Source of the DNA: an uncultured Fretibacterium sp.
GTDB lineage: Bacteria > Synergistota > Synergistia > Synergistales > Aminobacteriaceae
Direction of reading: 5' to 3'
DNA: 7,268 nucleotides
NCBI GenBank assembly: GCA_937892105.1
Contig: CALAUZ010000146.1
Span: forward strand, 1-7,268
Below the pieces are notes generated by a model that saw only the letters and a program-made list of their open reading frames with translations, ran no database searches and was not told where the DNA came from. Below are positions 5,243 to 7,268 of the stretch, one piece after another; position 1 is the first letter of the stretch; every line of letters starts with the position of its first letter. Position numbers and translations under genes: made by a program.

Positions 5243-5947
5243 TTGGCAGAGAACTGTATAGCTGAAGGAAGTCTGGTAATGACAAATCGCGGCCTTGTTC
5301 CTATAGAGAACATAAAGCTAAGTGAGCAGCTGTGGGATGGTGTTGAATGGGTACGTCATGAAGGCATCATTTATAAAGGAGTAGAAGAAACTGTAGCTGT
5401 TATAAGCAAAGATAACTACCGCAACAACTGCGACTACAATTACAGCACTCACGGTGAGAAATCAGGTATCCACATGACACCAGACCATAAGATTTTAACT
5501 GAGAAGGGGTGGGTTGAATGTGGAAAGAGTGAAGGACTTAACTGGGCAGATGTTCGGCTGCCTGACAGCAATAGGCAAAATGCCCAAGTGCAAACGGTGG
5601 GAATAAGTGTGCATAAAACCAGATTCCTGCAACGTGTGTACGACATCAGGAATTGTGGTTCGAGGCACAGATTTACCGTCTGGAATCCGGGAGCTAAATG
5701 TCTCAGGATTGTAAGTAACTGTACCCAAGCAACATCACGCGATCTCTTGGCCGAAGCTATGTGGCGCATGGAGAAAGCTGGGCTTGATATCGTCTCGCAT
5801 ATTCACGATGAAATCGTGCTGGAAGTGCCTATGAACACTGTATCTGTCGATGATGTGTGCAAGATTATGAATCAGAATCCGGCATGGGCTGAAGGATTGC
5901 CATTGGCTAGTGCTGGATATCGCGGATCGTATTACTTCAAAGATTAG
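5243..5947 (+). CDS. Family A phage DNA polymerase, C-terminal part, with intein 3
   Basis: The open frame actually carries polymerase sequence from about 5210; 5243 is only its first standard start codon (TTG) and is unlikely to be a genuine start. Counted from 5243, residues 1-4 end the extein (AEN), 5-159 are intein 3, and 160-234 are the polymerase C-terminus. Extein CTQATSRDLLAEAM carries Gln162, equivalent to the conserved Gln of Pol I QGTAADI. Motif C follows as HIHDEIVLEV with His188-Asp189-Glu190, the catalytic HDE. The end GLPLASAGYRGSYYFKD is typical of phage polymerases of this family. Adding the four extein pieces (about 330, 124, 125 and 75 residues) gives about 650 aa, the normal size for this group. 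A terminator follows 7 nt after the stop. Confidence 0.85.
   Translation: MAENCIAEGSLVMTNRGLVPIENIKLSEQLWDGVEWVRHEGIIYKGVEETVAVISKDNYRNNCDYNYSTHGEKSGIHMTPDHKILTEKGWVECGKSEGLNWADVRLPDSNRQNAQVQTVGISVHKTRFLQRVYDIRNCGSRHRFTVWNPGAKCLRIVSNCTQATSRDLLAEAMWRMEKAGLDIVSHIHDEIVLEVPMNTVSVDDVCKIMNQNPAWAEGLPLASAGYRGSYYFKD
5255..5719 (+). other. Intein 3, about 155 residues, next to the conserved Gln before motif C
   Basis: It begins CIAEGSLVMTNRGLVPIENI and ends RIVSN before extein Cys. Block B is HMTPDHKILTEKGW with Thr and His, and block F is VYDIRNCGSRHRF. The penultimate residue is Ser, but the block F His is present. It is about 46 residues longer than intein 2, with extra sequence around block B (including DNYRNNCDYNYS) and before block F. 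That is still far too short for a homing endonuclease. Confidence 0.9.
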
Positions 5948-5953
5948 AACCGT

Positions 5954-6000
5954 AACTGAGGTCTATGACTGATTTTACTAGCTATTAGACCTTAGTTTTT
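5954..6000 (+). terminator. Rho-independent terminator after the polymerase
   Basis: CTGAGGTCTA (5956-5965) pairs with TAGACCTTAG (5986-5995) with one G-T wobble. Flanking AA and TT extend the stem to 12 bp, and a run of five T follows. The 20-nt loop is rather long, so efficiency may be moderate. It closes the polymerase transcription unit. Confidence 0.72.
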
Positions 6001-6084
6001 GATTTATTATCATGAACATTTCAACACGCGCGTAAAAATAAATTACATATTTTCTTTTTATGAAAGCTAGGAGGAAAACTATTA

Positions 6085-7206
6085 ATGAAACAAGGTAAGC
6101 CATTACCTGAAGTTCTCGCTGAACTTCAGCGTCAAAACAGAATGAAGTGTGATTATGTCGCACCGTCAAGAGCATTCAGACTTGAGGACAACGGAGAGAC
6201 TTTTACTCTCAGCCGTAACGACGGATCACAGGAAAAATTCGACACAACGGATTTATTCCACAGGCAAATCGGTTCAACGCTCGATATTCCGGCCAAGTAC
6301 TATGACCAGATGAGAAAACATAAACCAGAGCTCTTGGCCCAAAATGTCAACGCATGGTTTGGAGACCGAGAGCAGAATTACATGATCAGGGCGATGGAAC
6401 AATATGAAGAAGCCGAAGAACCTGATACACACATTAATGAATGCGTCGTCGGTCATACTAAGACGCTTAGCATCGCCCGCGCGTTGCTTTCAGACCGTTA
6501 TCGCCGAATCGATAACAATGAGATTGCCACAGCCGTCCTGCCGTTATTTGCGAGACAAGGTGATATGGAAGTGATTTCTTCTGCCGTAACCCAGCAAAAA
6601 TTGTATCTCAAAATTTTGAATCATCGATTAGAACAGGAAGTCAAACCTGGCGATGTAGTTCAGGCTGGAGTCGTAATCAGTAATTCGGAAGTCGGCCTCG
6701 GAGCTGTGTCTGTTCAGCCGCTAATTTATCGCTTAGTCTGCTCGAACGGTTTAATCGCAGGTGATGTTGGCGAGAGACGTACTCACATCGGACGGGCTGT
6801 TGAAGCCGCCGACGAGAAATACAACATTTACTCGGACGGGACACGTGAGGCTGAGGACAAGCTGCTATTGATGAAGCTCCGCAACGCTACAAAGGCGGCA
6901 CTCGAAGAATCAAAGTTTGCGATGATCGTTGATAAACTTCGAGACAGCACAGATGCCAAGATTACCGGCCATGTTCCTGACGTTGTTGAGTTGACCAGCA
7001 AGGCTTATGGACTCAACCAGGGCGAGCAGGAATCAATCTTAGATTACCTGATTGCTGGCGGCGATTTATCTCTCTACGGTTTGAGCAATGCTGTCACAAG
7101 GGCAAGTCAGGATATCGAGTCATACGACCGAGCTACGACTCTTGAAAATATCGGCTGGCAGGTTGTCACAATGTCTCCGTCTCAGTGGCGAGAGATTAAC
7201 AGGTAA
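6085..7206 (+). CDS. DUF932 phage/plasmid-like protein (TIGR03299 type)
   Basis: This complete 373-aa protein starts at ATG 6085, 10 nt after a strong AGGAGG site (6069-6074). It carries the family hallmarks: an N-terminal region ending in FDTTDLFHRQIGSTLDIPAKYYD, then TLSIARALLSDRYRRIDNNE, the central block SEVGLGAVSVQPLIYRLVCS followed by NGLI, and the C-terminal blocks YGLSNAVTRASQD and LENIGW. There is no signal peptide or membrane segment. The family is widespread in phages and plasmids beside replication genes, and its biochemical function is not established. It is separated from the polymerase by a terminator and 84 nt of AT-rich DNA. I could not identify a convincing -35/-10 pair there, although such a gene must have its own promoter or depend on read-through. 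Confidence 0.9.
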   Translation: MKQGKPLPEVLAELQRQNRMKCDYVAPSRAFRLEDNGETFTLSRNDGSQEKFDTTDLFHRQIGSTLDIPAKYYDQMRKHKPELLAQNVNAWFGDREQNYMIRAMEQYEEAEEPDTHINECVVGHTKTLSIARALLSDRYRRIDNNEIATAVLPLFARQGDMEVISSAVTQQKLYLKILNHRLEQEVKPGDVVQAGVVISNSEVGLGAVSVQPLIYRLVCSNGLIAGDVGERRTHIGRAVEAADEKYNIYSDGTREAEDKLLLMKLRNATKAALEESKFAMIVDKLRDSTDAKITGHVPDVVELTSKAYGLNQGEQESILDYLIAGGDLSLYGLSNAVTRASQDIESYDRATTLENIGWQVVTMSPSQWREINR

Positions 7207-7253
7207 GAAAATCAATAGACCTGTCCATTAACCTTAAAAAGCGTTGAAAATAT

Positions 7254-7268
7254 CAAGATGAAATCTTG
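7254..7268 (+). repeat. Short inverted repeat at the window edge
   Basis: CAAGAT-GAA-ATCTTG is a perfect 6-bp hairpin 47 nt after the DUF932 stop, cut by the end of the window. It could be the start of a terminator, but the following bases are not available. Confidence 0.3.

Noticed and set aside
3762..5719. Homing endonuclease within one of the inteins
   Set aside because: The inteins span about 108+24, 109 and 155 residues, leaving no room for a LAGLIDADG or HNH domain, and no such motif is visible.
5999..6060. Promoter upstream of the DUF932 gene (TTGATT at 5999)
   Set aside because: No acceptable -10 element lies 16-18 nt downstream. AT-rich sequence alone was judged insufficient.

Overview
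The window looks like the DNA replication module of a phage or prophage of an anaerobic bacterium. The set of families resembles Bacillota/Clostridia-type siphophages. Strong AGGAGG-type ribosome binding sites, a TTG start and moderate GC fit this, but the host cannot be fixed from the sequence; other gut anaerobes such as Synergistota are possible. All genes are on the + strand.

Layout: (1) the 3' end of a small low-complexity protein (to 356); (2) a DUF2800 protein with PD-(D/E)XK nuclease and Fe-S motifs, starting at a TTG (465-1862); (3) a DUF2815 single-stranded-DNA-binding-like protein (1994-2584); (4) a strong rho-independent terminator (2644-2683); (5) a family A (Pol I-like) phage DNA polymerase spread over about 3.2 kb (2770-5947); (6) a second terminator (5954-6000); (7) a DUF932 phage/plasmid protein (6085-7206). 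No tRNA, rRNA, CRISPR array, insertion sequence or integrase was seen.

The polymerase is the remarkable part. It carries three related inteins, each inside a catalytic motif. Intein 1 lies in the TGRLSS-like motif. It is broken by two in-frame stops and followed by a ribosome binding site and an ATG, which is the layout of a natural split intein (IntN about 108 aa, IntC only 24 aa). Intein 2 is an uninterrupted mini-intein of about 109 aa inside the O-helix. Intein 3 is about 155 aa and lies next to the conserved Gln before motif C. None has room for a homing endonuclease. Rejoining the exteins gives about 650 aa, with DIE exonuclease, motif A, O-helix and HDE motif C all present.

Two further breaks affect the polymerase. 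Both need a -1 shift (one missing base) at an xCA-AAx sequence: one at the third codon (about 2775) and one in the third extein (about 5210). They may be sequencing or assembly indels, real mutations, or recoding sites. If the sequence is right, a working polymerase would need one trans-splicing event, two cis-splicing events and two frame corrections. DUF2800, DUF2815 and the polymerase probably act together in phage DNA synthesis and recombination; the role of DUF932 is unknown.
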